This document shows, piece after piece, positions 1 to 10,930 of a stretch of DNA of 64,000 bases. The DNA is from Aristolochia californica. Taxonomy: Eukaryota > Streptophyta > Magnoliopsida > Piperales > Aristolochiaceae. The DNA lies in contig JARWKL010000010.1 of assembly GCA_029961685.1 (NCBI GenBank), positions 28,370,067-28,434,066 on the forward strand. The letters run 5' to 3'. Below the pieces are notes generated by a model. It was not told the DNA's origin. It worked only from the letters and a program-made list of their open reading frames with translations, and did not search any database. The translations under genes were made by a program, and so were the position numbers. Position 1 is the first letter of the stretch. Each line of letters starts with the position of its first letter.

Positions 1-203
1 GAAAGAGAGGAGAATATGATACACGTCCAAGAGAGGAGGAAATTAGGGTTTTGGACATATACCAAATCCTCCCCCATAAGTCATATTTATAAGTATCAAA
101 AGTATCAATATTACATGTATACCCTTCACCCTAATAAGAGTGAATAAGAGACAAAAAAATATAAACTAATTACACCATCGTAATTACATCATATTTTCCA
201 ACA
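1..203 (-). repeat. Partial LTR, minus orientation, cut by the window edge
   Basis: Read on the minus strand, this stretch starts TGTTGGAAAATATG and contains a TATA-like ACTTATAAATA followed by a transcribed-looking leader, as expected of an LTR running out of the window. On the plus strand it ends in CCAACA, directly against copia polyprotein sequence that starts at 204. No coding sequence is visible. The family is not assigned. Confidence 0.45.
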
Positions 204-1850
204 CATTTGGTCCACAGTTTGATACTGGGCCCATTGCTCTAAGAAAAGAATGTCGTACTTGTACTACTTCTCATCCTATATCCAACTTTATTTCTCACCA
301 TCGTTTGTCTTCCGCATGTTATCAGTTCCTTGCATCTTTTTCTTCCATCTCTATTTCGCAATCCTATCAGGAGGACCTGAAATATCTAGGATGGAAGGCG
401 ACTATGGATGAGGAAATGCAAACCTTATATGAAAATCAAACATGGAACTTAGCACTACTTCCAACTAGTAAAAAACTAGTGGGTTGTAAATGGGCCTTTT
501 CTATCAAACATAATTCGGATGGGTTCATTGATCGCCTAAAGGCCCACCTCGTTGCTAAAGGATACAATCAATGTTATGGAGTGGATTATGAGGAGGCCTT
601 CTCTCCTGTTGCCAAGTTAAATTCGATACGTATCCTATTATTGGTTGCCGCTAACTCTTCGTGGTCAGTCTATCAACTTGATGTCAAAAATTATTTCTTA
701 AATGATGATATATGCGTGGAAGTTTATATGATTCAACCACCTAGTTATGTGGTTGAGGGGGAGTCGTATGCCGCTTAAATAAGTCCTTATATGGGCTTAA
801 ACAATCCCCTCGGGTCTGGTTTGATAAATTTAGCCAAGAACTACTATGGTTTGGATTTCGTCAGTGCTCAGTTGATCATTCGGTATGTTTTAAAGATACA
901 TCGAAAGGAAAGGTATTATTGGTTGTGTATGTTGTTGATATTGTCTTAACCTGCAATGATGCGCATGACATACAGGAAGTAAAAAATATGATATGTCATA
1001 AATTTAAAACTAAAGATCTTGGACTTCTAAATTATTTTTTGGGCATAGAAGTTCTTCAGTCCAAAAATGGGATAATATTATCTCAGAGGAAGTATGCCTT
1101 GGACCTCCTTGAAGGAAAAAGAATGATGGGGTGCCGCCCAGTTGATACACACACCTATGGATGTGAATATTAAATTATGTACAAGTTCTAGAGAAGATAT
1201 TGATATTGGCAAATATCAAAGACTTTTGGAAAACTTATCTACCTCATGGTAACTAGACTAGACATATCATATGCCATAAGTGTGGAGAGTCAGTATATGT
1301 ATAAACCACAACTTACCCATTGGTAGGCCTTGGAAATGATATTATGATGCTTAAAAGAAGCCCCAAGAAGAGGGTTGTTTCATAAGAAAAATGGTTATTT
1401 CAACATGGAGGGAACTTCTGGATATGGAATTTTTTTTTGGAGGGAACTTGGTTACATGGAGAAGCAAGAAGAAAAATATAGTCGCAAAATCTAGTACAAA
1501 AGCAGAATACAGGGCTATGGGCCACACAATGAATGAACTCCTATGGATCAGGTTACTAATTACAGAATTAGGATTTTATAAAGGAGGTTCTATAGGTCTA
1601 TATTGTGATAACCAAGCAGCTATTCATATTACTTCGAATCCAGACTTCCATGAAAGGACCAAACACATTGAGGTGGACTGCCACTTTATACGGAAGAAAT
1701 TTCAAGCGGGTATAAGCTCCCTCAAACATGTTTCATGACAAGTGCAAGTAGCGGATATTCTTACTAAACCGGTTACGTCTAATATCTTGTCCTTTATTTG
1801 TGGCAAGTTGGGTATTTATGATATTTTTTCTCCTCCAATTTGAGGGGGAG
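204..1850 (+). pseudogene. Ty1/copia polyprotein remnant: reverse transcriptase and RNase H
   Basis: Three frames together give the C-terminal half of a copia polyprotein, which copies element RNA into DNA. The RT begins near 240 (FGPQFDT, then SYQED, VGCKW, YEEAFSPVAK, YQLDVKN up to 778). A frameshift just before SLYGLKQSPR moves reading to another frame. At about 919-960 the catalytic box reads YVVD where the family has YVDD, so a catalytic aspartate is lost. RNase H follows at 1391-1738 with GGNLVTWRSKK, STKAEYRA, YCDNQAA and HERTKHIEVDCHFIR, then VADILTKPV in a shifted frame. A polypurine tract (TTGAGGGGGAG) ends at 1850, right before the LTR. gag, protease and integrase are absent: the element is cut at 204 by a minus-strand LTR. 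Confidence 0.9.
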
Positions 1851-2114
1851 TGTTAGAAGATGGGCTCTCACCCACACATCCAAGGAGAGAAAGCCCACAC
1901 ATCCAAGAGGTGGCATATTGGTAAATAAGAAGTCTTCTCATAAAGATGGCATGAAGTTGTAATTACTTGTCTCTTTTATGTCTCTTCTCTTTTAAAGTTG
2001 TAACCCTAAGGGCATTGTAAAAAGCTATAAATAGAGGCCCTTGGCTCAGAGGTAGGGCATCAAGCTCTCTCCTCCTTTTCTCAAATTCATCCAATCTCTC
2101 CCCCTCTTTGGTAG
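1851..2114 (+). repeat. 3' LTR of the upstream copia element, first part
   Basis: The LTR begins TGTTAGAAGATGGG directly after the polypurine tract. It holds a TATA-like box (AGCTATAAATAGAGG, near 2024-2038) and then a CT-rich leader. It is interrupted at 2114/2115 by the gypsy element below, whose 5-bp target duplication GGTAG occupies 2110-2114. The tail should resume at 8013, but there it merges within a short distance into a second copia LTR of opposite orientation, so the original 3' end is not resolved. Confidence 0.75.
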
Positions 2115-2902
2115 TGTTATGGTCCCTAGCCATGGATCAAGTAAATCGGCATGGGATTTGAGAATCCAACACTGTAATAGAGTTGCTACTCTAGATAAGG
2201 GTGAAATGAGTCTCTTTTCTTGGATTGTTCTTGGTAAGGATGGACAGGAGTCTCCTTTCTTGGTTGTTCTCGGTTAGGGAGGGTTTGAACCATTGGTTGC
2301 TCACTACTGAGAGGGGTTATGACCATCTTGTCTAATTTCTGTTGTTCATGTCCTAGAAGTTAGGTGTCCCTAATCCTGCTCCTTGCTAGATTAGAGGATG
2401 AAGCACCTCTCTAGAGATTGCTCTCGGTTTGGGGTTGGGAAACCCCTCCCCTTCTCAGAATGAAGGAGAGAAGGCCTCTTGCTGCTGGGAATGTAAGAAA
2501 GGCTACAACTTTGATTGAACTCAGAAACAGGGAAACCCTTCCCCCTTGACTTCGATAAGATCAATGCAAAACATAATTCAAAAGGGAAAGAATAAACCCA
2601 AAATCAAGATAGAAACTATACCTAGAGCTCATCAAGGAGACCTCCCAAACCCTAGAGCTCGTCAAGGAGAACTCAAAACCCCGTTTACTCTAATTCAATG
2701 CTTTCCTCTTTTCTATTTATCTTCCCTCTAAATAGGGTTTAGGCCTTAAAATTGATAATTTTGTCCCTACGACCTATATCCTTACATACTTAATGAAAAA
2801 CTATACTTAAAATCAATATAAACTATGAAAGTAAGAGTAATTAACTCAATGAGTCTTTGCCTCCTCCTTTGGGTGACTTGGTGAGCTATTGAGTCCTCAA
2901 CA
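2115..2902 (-). repeat. 3' LTR of gypsy element 1 (left copy)
   Basis: This 788-bp LTR starts TGTTATGGTCCC and ends TCCTCAACA, so it has TG...CA ends. It is a diverged copy of the LTR at 7203-8012. Because pol in between is read on the minus strand, this left copy is the 3' LTR. On its inner side (2907-2928) is a 12-C run, a G and a 9-C run, which is the G-rich polypurine tract on the minus strand. Confidence 0.88.
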
Positions 2903-5900
2903 TCTACCCCCCCCCCCCGCCCCCCCCCTGGAGAAAGAGCTTGTCCTCAAGCTAGCAAGTTGGGTAGACCTGTTTCAAGTTGGCCAACTGTTCCCATTTA
3001 GCAGACTCTGGTTCAGTGTCCTTCCATTGGGCTAGAATCTCCCACTAGTCATGAAGACAATGTGCACGCAAAATTGTAGTTGGAGTACGAATAACCGGTC
3101 CATTGTCCATCTGAGGAAGTGACGGAATTGCTTGAGGAGGTGGACCCTGAAATTTTTTAAGTAAGGAGACAAGGAACACATCATGAAGTTTGGCAGTTGC
3201 TGGAAATTGCAGTTGATAGGCGACTGACCCGACACGTCGAATAATAGAGAAAGGTCCAAAGTATTTTGGAGAAATTTTATGACGGCCTGCTAGTGAGTGT
3301 TGATGGTAAGGTTGGAGTCGTACCAGACATAGTCTCCTTCCTTGTATACGATATCCCGGTGTCCCTTGTCGTAGAAGTCCTTCATATGAACTTGTGCTTT
3401 GAGGAGGCGAGCCAAAATATTATGTAGCAGTTGGTCCGTTCCATGAGTGCTTGATCAATAGAGTCTACTCAGGTGGATCCCGTAGTATATGAAAGAACCC
3501 TATGAGAATCTCTTCCATGATAGTCATTGAACCCAATTTTTCAGACGATCGTCTACCATCAGAGATACATTTCCATAGTGCAGTTAACTACCTCTATTTG
3601 GTCGTCTGATTGAGGATGATAGGATGATGAGAACTTCAACTTGGTGCCGCATAGGCGAAAAATTTCACGCCAAAATGTGCTGGTAAAGACCGCATCACGA
3701 TCACTGACAATCGATTCAGGAATACCATGTAAATGAATAATATGCTCGAGAAATATATGTGCCTCTCTGGATGCTATATATGGGTGTACCATGGGGATAA
3801 AGTGAGCATAATTGGAGAAATCCACTAGCACAAATAATATTGATTTGCCGAAAGATTGTGGAAGACCCTCGACGAAGTCCATAGAAATATCAGCCCATAC
3901 CTGTGTAGGAAGTGTCAAAGGTTGTAGAAGACCCGTTGGACTTAAGTGTTCGGCCTTGTTACGTTGATACACCGGACAATAGAAATCCACTCATAGCCTA
4001 CCAATAGAAATTCGCTCGAATATGATGCAATGTTTTCTGTATGCCTTCATGGGTGCTGTCATGGTATGCAGAGAGGATGGTTGTACATATAATCGTAATT
4101 TTAAGTAGATAAGAGAATCTTGAATGACCCATCTAGAGTCCAATTACCCCCTTGTAATTTTCTTGTGCAAATCGAGAAGAACTAGATTGCTGGCATTTTT
4201 CTCTTTTACCAAGTCTAATAGAATAAAATGAGGCTGGTTGATAGCATAGAGAAGCGGCGGAGTCTCCAACTGTCATGACAAGGAATCAGCCGCCTTGTTT
4301 AACTGTCCAGTGTATTCCACTGTAAAGTCAAATCCCATCAATTTACCGATCCAGTGTTGTTGAGGAGAAGTTTGAGGCACTGCTCCAGCAAATGTTTAAG
4401 ACTGTAATGATCAGTGCGAATGAGAAATGCATGGTCCCATAAGTATGGTCTCCAATGTTGGATAGCTCTGGCCAACTCAATTAACTCACGTTCATATGCT
4501 GGCAATTTGTGTCGTACTGCCAATTGTCGGCTAAAATATATAATAGGGTGAAAGTGCTGTTGTAGAACAGCCCCAATGCCTCCACCTAATGCGTCACACT
4601 CGACCTCAAATAAATCTTCAAAATTGGAAAGTTGCAGAACTGGTGTGGATGCAAGAGCAAATTTGAGATTTGAGAAGGACTGTGTAGCCTGATTGTTCCA
4701 AAAAAAGGAATTTTTCTTGAGGATATTTGTCAATGGTGCTGCTATCAGTCCATAATTCCTAATAAATTTTCTTTAATATCCTGCCAAACCCAAAAACCCT
4801 CAGCAGAGGTATTCATAGGTTGTAGCCAATCTACAATAGCTTCAATTTTCTCAGAATCAACCGTGACCCCATCATGGGAAATAATATAGCCGAGATAGGC
4901 CACATGACATGTCGCAAATGAGCATTTAGATTTTTTTAAATATAATTGATGTGCATGCAACAGTTGAAATACCAATCTTAAATGATCTAAATGCTGAGTT
5001 CCGAACTGGCTGTAAATGAGTATCTCATCAAAGAAAACAAGTAAAAATTTGCCAAGATAGTTGCGGAATACCTCGTTCATCAACGCCTAGAATGTGGAGG
5101 GTGCATTGGATAACCCAAATGGCATGACCACAAATTCAAAGTGGCTGTGATGAGTGCCGAGAGCAGTTTTCTCGATGCATACGAACCTGATGATATCCAG
5201 AGTGCAAGTCCAATTTGGTGAATATATGTGATCCATGTAATTCATCAAGAGGCTCCTCCACCACCGGAATAAGGAACTTTTCTTTCACAGTTTGGGCATT
5301 CAAATCCCGATAATCAACACAAAAGCACCATGTACCATCATGTTTCTTAACGAGGAGAATCAGTAACAAAAATGGTGAACGACTGCTGTGAATACGGCCT
5401 TGTTGTAGCATGGCTTGGCACTGTCTTTCAATCTCATCTTTCTGGAGGTGTGGGACTGTCTTTCAATCTCATCTTTCTGGAAGTGTGGGTACCGATAAGG
5501 TCAAACTACCACCACTTCTGAACCCTGTTTTCAACATATACGATGCTCACAGTGCCTCAAGGGAGGAAGCCTAGAGGGCTCTTGGAACAAGTTCAAGAAT
5601 TCACGTGACTGTGTGTGAAGCGTATGAATGTGATTGAGCTTGTCCACATGACTGCCTTGTAAATAGTACTTGTTGTCCGCCCATTTCAAAACTCATAGTT
5701 AAATTAGTAAAATCCCATAAAATAGGGCCTAAGTTTTGCAACTATTTTATACCCAAAATCATATCGAACCCAGCTAGAGGTATGACAAAAAATTTTGAAA
5801 GAAAGAAAGTCATACCGATTAAGAGTTTTACTTTTTTTGTTGATGTTGTAGCTAGGAACTTTTTCTCCATTGGCAACCGAAACCGTTGTTGTTGAGTGTG

Positions 5901-6030
5901 GAAGTATTTTTAGTTGAAGATGTTGAGCAACTGTGAAACTGAGAAAATTATGTGTACTTCCTGAATCCACTAGGCTGACAAGGTCCTGTTCCATCACCTG
6001 AGTTCGGACTTGCATAGTTTTGGTAGATTT
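2903..6030 (-). pseudogene. Gypsy element 1 pol: protease, RT, RNase H, integrase (degenerate)
   Basis: Minus-strand Ty3/gypsy pol with domains in the order expected of a chromovirus. Protease lies near 5900-6010 (LVDSGSTHNFLS). RT is in two pieces: 5136-5411 (VDYRDLN, FTKLDLHSGYHQVR) and 4745-5083, where the catalytic motif reads FFDEILIYS instead of FFDDILIYS. RNase H is at 4338-4733 ([26 protein letters not shown]). The integrase core is at 3559-3990 (ISMDFVEGLPQS, VSDRDAVFTSTFW, HPQSDDQ, where TDGQ is usual). The most 3' part (about 2930-3550) corresponds to the integrase C-terminus and chromodomain region of the related element at 13-18 kb but is badly decayed. Many stops and frameshifts make it inactive. 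Confidence 0.9.
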
Positions 6031-7184
6031 CTAGTCTGTAATGGCATGCTGAGAAATTTCTGGTGGATCTTCCTCAAGAGGATCATCAATCTGTTGTGAA
6101 TCTTTGATTTCAACGACTTCTAACCAGAACAACCCTTTACACTGATGGCCTGCCCTGTATTGTTCATCATAGATATAACATAAGTTCTTTGCCCTACAGT
6201 CAGCCATCTCCAAACTAATTATTTTTTGAATATATTGGGTGGGTGGGTTGTTGGCTCATGTATCTACTGCAGGAGTAGTAATGGGATGATTTTTGACCTA
6301 TTGCCCTGGTGGTAAAGTTATTTGAGGGTTATTGTTGCGCTGCCCTTACCAACTATTGGAAGTGTTTCGGTCCCCTTGCCAAGCTGGCCTCTTGTTTTGA
6401 ACTTTTTGTCGAGTTTCCAGTGCGCGAGCTAGATTCATTGCTCAAGCTAAGTCAGCCAGTGTGTGGAGCTCCACCTCTAACCTTAATGACTCATTAAGGT
6501 CTGCCATAAATAAATTGACCTACTGATCTACACGAACCATCCGACTAGCTCGTGCCAACTTTTCTTGGAACTATTTTTTATATAGTTCCATTGGGCCAGT
6601 TTGTTGTAACAGTACCAAATCCCCTAAGGGGTTACTGTGGGCTAGAGGACTGAGCTGGATAGTGCATAATTCCTTAAACTATCCCCAATCTAGCACCAAT
6701 CTGTCCAACTCTACTTGATGAAACCAGAGTTGAGCTTCATTGAACATGTGGAAAGCGGCTAGTCCCACCTAATCAACTTCTGATGGGTAAATTTTTTTTT
6801 GCACCTATGTAACCAAATCAAGGGGTCATCTAACCCATTAAAAGTAGGGAAGTCAAGTTTTGTATACCTTGGTACGGTGCCTCCTCCTTGGTTGAAAATT
6901 CTCGTCTAGCCAAGAAAGGCAGTGTGCCTTGTAAACTAGTCTCCTCCTTTGTTGTGCAAGTTGTCCTCTCCTCTTAGTTCCGAATTTGAGTTTCTTCCAA
7001 TCGTAATATTTCCCATAATTCCAAAAAGTCTATCAATCTGGAGGTTCATATTTTGAAGTTCTTCCAACTTCTCCATGAATAGGGTAAAATTTCTTTCATT
7101 CTCTACTTGTATTTCTGCCTGTGCCTACTGCCCTCTGATCATCAACTCTTTTAACTCACCATTGCTGGGTGCCCCCATGTTACC
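6031..7184 (-). pseudogene. Gypsy element 1 gag remnant
   Basis: The gag region of the minus-strand gypsy element. The best part is 6031-6213, a degraded zinc knuckle (CRAKNLCYIYDEQYRAGHQCK). It corresponds to the better preserved knuckle at about 14370-14430 of gypsy element 2. The rest, up to the primer-binding site, is broken by stops in all frames but keeps gag-like words such as KLARAS on the minus strand near 6550. Gag forms the virus-like particle. This one cannot be made intact. Confidence 0.7.
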
Positions 7185-7199
7185 CTACTCTGATGCCAA
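7185..7199 (-). other. Primer-binding site of gypsy element 1 (tRNA-Met type)
   Basis: Read on the minus strand just inside the right LTR, the sequence is TTGGCATCAGAGTAG. It closely matches TGGTATCAGAGC, the complement of initiator tRNA-Met used by most plant LTR elements. Its position shows that the right LTR is the 5' LTR. Confidence 0.8.
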
Positions 7200-7202
7200 G
7201 CT

Positions 7203-8012
7203 GTTATGGTCCCTAGCCATAGATGGAGTAACTCGGGGTAGGATTTGAGAATCCGGCACTGTAATCGAGTTGCTGCTCTCGGTAAGGGTGAAAAGAGTCT
7301 CATGTCTTGGAATGTTCTCCGTAAGGATGGAAAGGACTCTCCTTTCTTGGCTGTTCTCAGTTAGGGAAGGTTTAAAGCCTTGGTTGCTCACTACTGAGAG
7401 GGGTTATGACCCTCTTGGTTAATTGCTATTGTTCACATCCTAGAGATTAGTTGTCCCTAATCCTGCTCCTTGCTCGATTAGAGGATGAAGCACCTCTCTA
7501 GAGGTTGCTCTCGGTTTGGGGTTGGGAAACCCATCCCCTTCTTCGGAATGAAGAAGAGAAGCCCCATCTTTCTACTGGGAATGTAGGAGAGGCTACAACC
7601 TCATATTGAACTAGGAAACAGGGAAACAACCCTTCTCCCTTGGCTTCGGTAAGATCAATGCAAAACAAAATTCAAAAGGGAAAGAATAAACCCAAAATCA
7701 AGAGAGAAACTATACTTTGAGCTCATCAAGGAGACCTCCTAAACCCTAGAGCTCGTCAAGGAGAACTCCTAACCCTGTTTAACCTAATTCAAGATTTTCC
7801 TCTTTTCTATTTCTCTTCCCTCTAAATAGTGCTTGACGTAATTAGAGTTTAGGGCTTAAAATTGACAATTCTGCCCTTGCGATCTGTATTCTTACATACT
7901 TAATGAAAAACTATACTTAAAAGCAATATAAACTATGAATGTAAGAGTAATTAACTCAGTGAGTTATTGCTTCCTCCTTTGGGTGACTCGGTGAGCTATT
8001 GAGTCCTCTACA
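7203..8012 (-). repeat. 5' LTR of gypsy element 1 (right copy)
   Basis: This 810-bp LTR starts TGTTATGGTCCC and ends CCTCTACA. It is followed by GGTAG at 8013-8017, identical to the GGTAG before the left LTR (2110-2114), so 2115-8012 is one insertion with its 5-bp target duplication. The two LTRs differ by many substitutions and small indels, so the insertion is not recent. Confidence 0.9.
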
Positions 8013-8269
8013 GGTAGGCACTCTCTTCTCCCTCATCCAACTTCTCTCCCTTTGGTAGTAGATCTCTCCTATCCTTTATATGCGCTTACCAAGGGAGAGA
8101 GATTGGTTGAACTTTGGAAAAAGGAGGAGAGAGGTTCAATACCCTACTTCTTAGCCAAGGCCTCTATTTATAGCTTTTTAAAATGCCCTTAGGGCTACAA
8201 CATTATGAAAGAAGAGACATAAAAAAGACAAGTATGTACAACTTCATACCATCTTTATGAGAAGTCTTC
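8013..8269. repeat. Junction of two oppositely oriented copia LTRs
   Basis: After the GGTAG duplication the sequence should continue the plus-strand copia LTR interrupted at 2114. By about 8110-8200 it is instead clearly the reverse complement of that LTR family (CTATTTATAGCTTTTT and ATGCCCTTAGGGC, mirroring 2000-2040). This is an inverted LTR-LTR junction. The exact breakpoint cannot be fixed by eye. The minus-strand LTR continues after the solo LTR insertion, at 8693-8752. Confidence 0.6.
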
Positions 8270-8692
8270 TATTGAGGACTCAATAGCAGGCCGAGTCATT
8301 CGGAGACGTCGTGGCTGAGTCATTGAGTTATTCAGTTAATTGCTTTTGTTTGATTTTACATTCAATTAGTTAGTTAGTGTGCCGTAGGGGCATAATTGTA
8401 ATTCTTCCTCTTAAATTTTGGTTGTCGTGAACCCTACTTAGAGGGGCAAGAGAATGAAAAGAGTAAGTCTTGATTTAGCATAAACAAGGGATTTTGAGTT
8501 CTCCTCATTGAGCTCTAGGGTTGGAGTTCTCCTCAACGAACCCAAAGGTCCAGGTTCCCTTACGAATCTGATTCTATCCCTTTTCCTTTTCCGAAATCAA
8601 AAGAGACCTTTGCAAAGAAGAACTTGTTCTCTAAACCCTGGATTATCCTTCTCAGTGCCGTGTTACAAGATCCATGACCCGGGACTATAACA
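8270..8692 (+). repeat. Solo LTR of the gypsy-1 family, opposite orientation
   Basis: A 423-bp unit starting TATTGAGGACTCAAT (TG decayed to TA) and ending GACTATAACA. Its reverse complement begins TGTTATAGTCCCGGG and ends GCTATTGAGTCCTCAA, matching the ends of the gypsy-1 LTRs at 2115 and 7203. No internal sequence accompanies it, so it is a solo LTR left by LTR-LTR recombination. The flanks TCTTC (8265-8269) and TCGTC (8693-8697) are a probable target duplication with one mismatch. It splits the minus-strand copia LTR. Confidence 0.75.
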
Positions 8693-9485
8693 TCGTCTTA
8701 TTTACCAATATGCCACTTCTTGGATGTGTGGGCTTGAACCCATATTCTAACACTCCTTAAGCTAGAGGAGAAAAAAACATCATAAATACCCAACTTGCTA
8801 CATATAAAAGATAGGATCTTAGACATGACTGGTTTAGTAAGAATATCCGCTACTTGCTCTTGTGATGAAACATGTTTGAGGGAGATTATACCCGCTTGAA
8901 ATTCCTCCCGTATAAAGTGGCAATCCACCTCAATGTGTTTGGTCCTTTCATGGAAGACTAGATTCGAAGTAATATGAATGACTGCTTCATTATCATAATA
9001 TAGACCCATAGAATCTCCTTTATAAAATCCTAATTCGGTAAGAAGGGACCTGATCCATAAGATTTCACTGATTGTGTGAGCTATAACCCTATATTCTACT
9101 TTTGCACTAGATCTTGCAACCACATTTTGTTTCTTGTTTCTCCATGTAACCAGGTTCCCTCCAACAAGAGAGCAATATCTAGAAGTGGACTTCCTGTCAT
9201 CAGGTGATCCAGCCCAATCTACGTTTGAGAAACCTTCTATGTTGAAGTGGCCATTTTTCTTATAAAGCAATCCTTTTCCTGGGTTCCTTTAAGTATTGTA
9301 ATATCCTTTCCAAGGCCGGCCAATGGGTAAGTTGTGGTTTATGCATGTACTAACTCACCACACTTACAACATATGATATATCTGGTCTAGTTACTGTGAG
9401 GTAGATAAACTTTCCCACAAGTCTTTGATATTTGCCAATATCAATATCTTCTCCAAAACTTGCACATAATTTAATATTTGCATCC
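8693..9485 (-). pseudogene. Copia 3' fragment, minus strand: LTR end, RNase H and RT tail
   Basis: The end of a minus-strand copia LTR (to 8752, CTAACA) is followed by its polypurine side and coding sequence. The frame at 8698-9270 encodes the connection and RNase H domain: NVDWAGSPDDRKSTSRYC, GGNLVTWRNKK, RSSAKVEYR, GLYYDNEAV, HERTKHIEVDCHFIR and VADILTKPV. It runs on through the LTR-proximal end. Sequence at 9270-9485 continues upstream into the RT/RNase H linker (LPHSN-type region) in broken frames. The fragment is cut at 9485/9486 by a plus-strand copia LTR, so RT, integrase and gag of this copy are missing. Confidence 0.87.
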
Positions 9486-9960
9486 TGTTACAATGTGCGA
9501 CCCACCATGGTGCACGAGCTGGTGGAACCCACCATGGTGCACGAGCTGGTGGGACCCACCATGAGGACATGGGATGCCAAGAAGAGTCCTCACCCAAGCT
9601 AGCACGAGTTAAAAAGATAAGAAGCACAAGTTCAACTCAAGTTGGTGTTCTAGTTGTTTAGTTTAAATATACTTACTTATATTGAAGAGTTAGAGTTGGA
9701 ATGTCATTAGGATTGAATGATAAGTTATATAAGGACTCTACCTCCTCCTCTACTATAAGAGAGGTCTTGTAAGTCAAAATTAATCAAGTCACATATTCAA
9801 TCCCGAGTTGGTTCTCTCTCTCCCTCTCCTTACTTGGCGTAGCTCACTCTTCTCCTTTTATTTTTTTCTCTTCTCTACCGAGAGCTTTCCTCCTGTTTTC
9901 TCAGTTTTCTTTCTTCTTTATCTTGTTCGTGATCATAAAAAATGGATCCTAAATTCAACA
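9486..9960 (+). repeat. 5' LTR of a plus-strand copia element
   Basis: This 475-bp LTR starts TGTTACAATGTG and ends AAATTCAACA. It contains short internal repeats of ACCCACCATGGTGCACGAGC near 9502-9560. It is directly followed by a primer-binding site (TGGTATCATTGCAACA, from 9961). The same family appears in minus orientation at 23209-23815, 31068-31639 and 41800-42357. Confidence 0.85.
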
Positions 9961-10419
9961 TGGTATCATTGCAACATATTTAGGATCCCTCGACAAAGGA
10001 ATGCTCTAGAGAAGTGATGATCAACACCACTCAAAGAAGGCTTTTGTATGAAGGAAGAACACTAGCCAAGAGATAAGTGTTCAAATTTATTTTTTTTATG
10101 CTACTGGTTCTCATTTTTAGATGATGATTCAAGGATGAATATGTGAATGCTTTCATCTTATTATGTTATGAATATGCATGCCCCTCTATCTAGAAAGAGC
10201 TATCAAAACAGTTTTATCGGTTTGGAAATTCTGTTTATTGAGACCAGTCCATACTCAGATTATTGAAAAAGAATTTTTCGTGGGATAAGATTTCCCTGAT
10301 AATAGAAGATTGCTATTGAGCCTCTTATGAATGGTTTTCTGAGAAAAAAAATTATTTAGCATTGATGCTATATTTACATATACCGAGTTGATTGAAGAAG
10401 TGCTACTTGGTGATATTAT
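9961..10419 (+). other. Copia leader between primer-binding site and gag
   Basis: The stretch starts with the tRNA-Met-type primer-binding site (TGGTATCA with a divergent tail). The rest is untranslated leader with no open frame of note. It presumably carries the packaging region of the element. Confidence 0.6.
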
Positions 10420-10930
10420 TTGAAGTTTTTTGAAGAAGAAGAGCCTATCATGGATGATGAGAATGTGAATATCAAAGGTGATATACTGAAAATCACCACC
10501 ATACCCTTACGTGGGGTATCAAATTTTATGAGTTGGTCCACCTCAGTTAGGAGGTTTCTCATAACCAAAGACCTACTTGGTCACCTCACTACCCAAGGAC
10601 CACCTATTGATGAAGATGTTATTTTTTATATGAAATGGCTGAAGAATGATACTTTGGTAATTGGTTGGCTGAAAAATAGCATGGAAGAACATGTCTCTAG
10701 TAAAGTTATTCATCTTGACACTATTAAACATATTTGGGAGACATGTACTAAACTATATTCATGCCCTGAAACACTGCATAGACCCAATAGTGTTGGTAGA
10801 TCAAATGATATTAAATGCACTCATTGTAAATTTCTGGGCCACACTATAGACCAGTGCCATTAGAGGGCATGTACTTACTGTGGTAGATATGGCCACTATA
10901 TATAAATATGCTATAAGGCTAATGACAAGT
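10420..10930 (+). pseudogene. Copia gag with two zinc knuckles, one broken
   Basis: The frame starting at 10420 (or at the in-frame ATG at 10450) encodes a copia Gag of the UBN2/retrotran_gag type: KITTIPLRGVSNFMSWS, WLKNDTLVIGWLKNSM and HIWETCTKLYS. At its end CTHCKFLGHTIDQCH is an intact CX2CX4HX4C knuckle, which binds element RNA. A stop follows it at once. A second knuckle, CTYCGRYGHYI-stop-IC, carries another stop. The reading then continues in broken form toward protease. Gag is shorter than in active copia elements because the middle portion is reduced. Confidence 0.85.
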
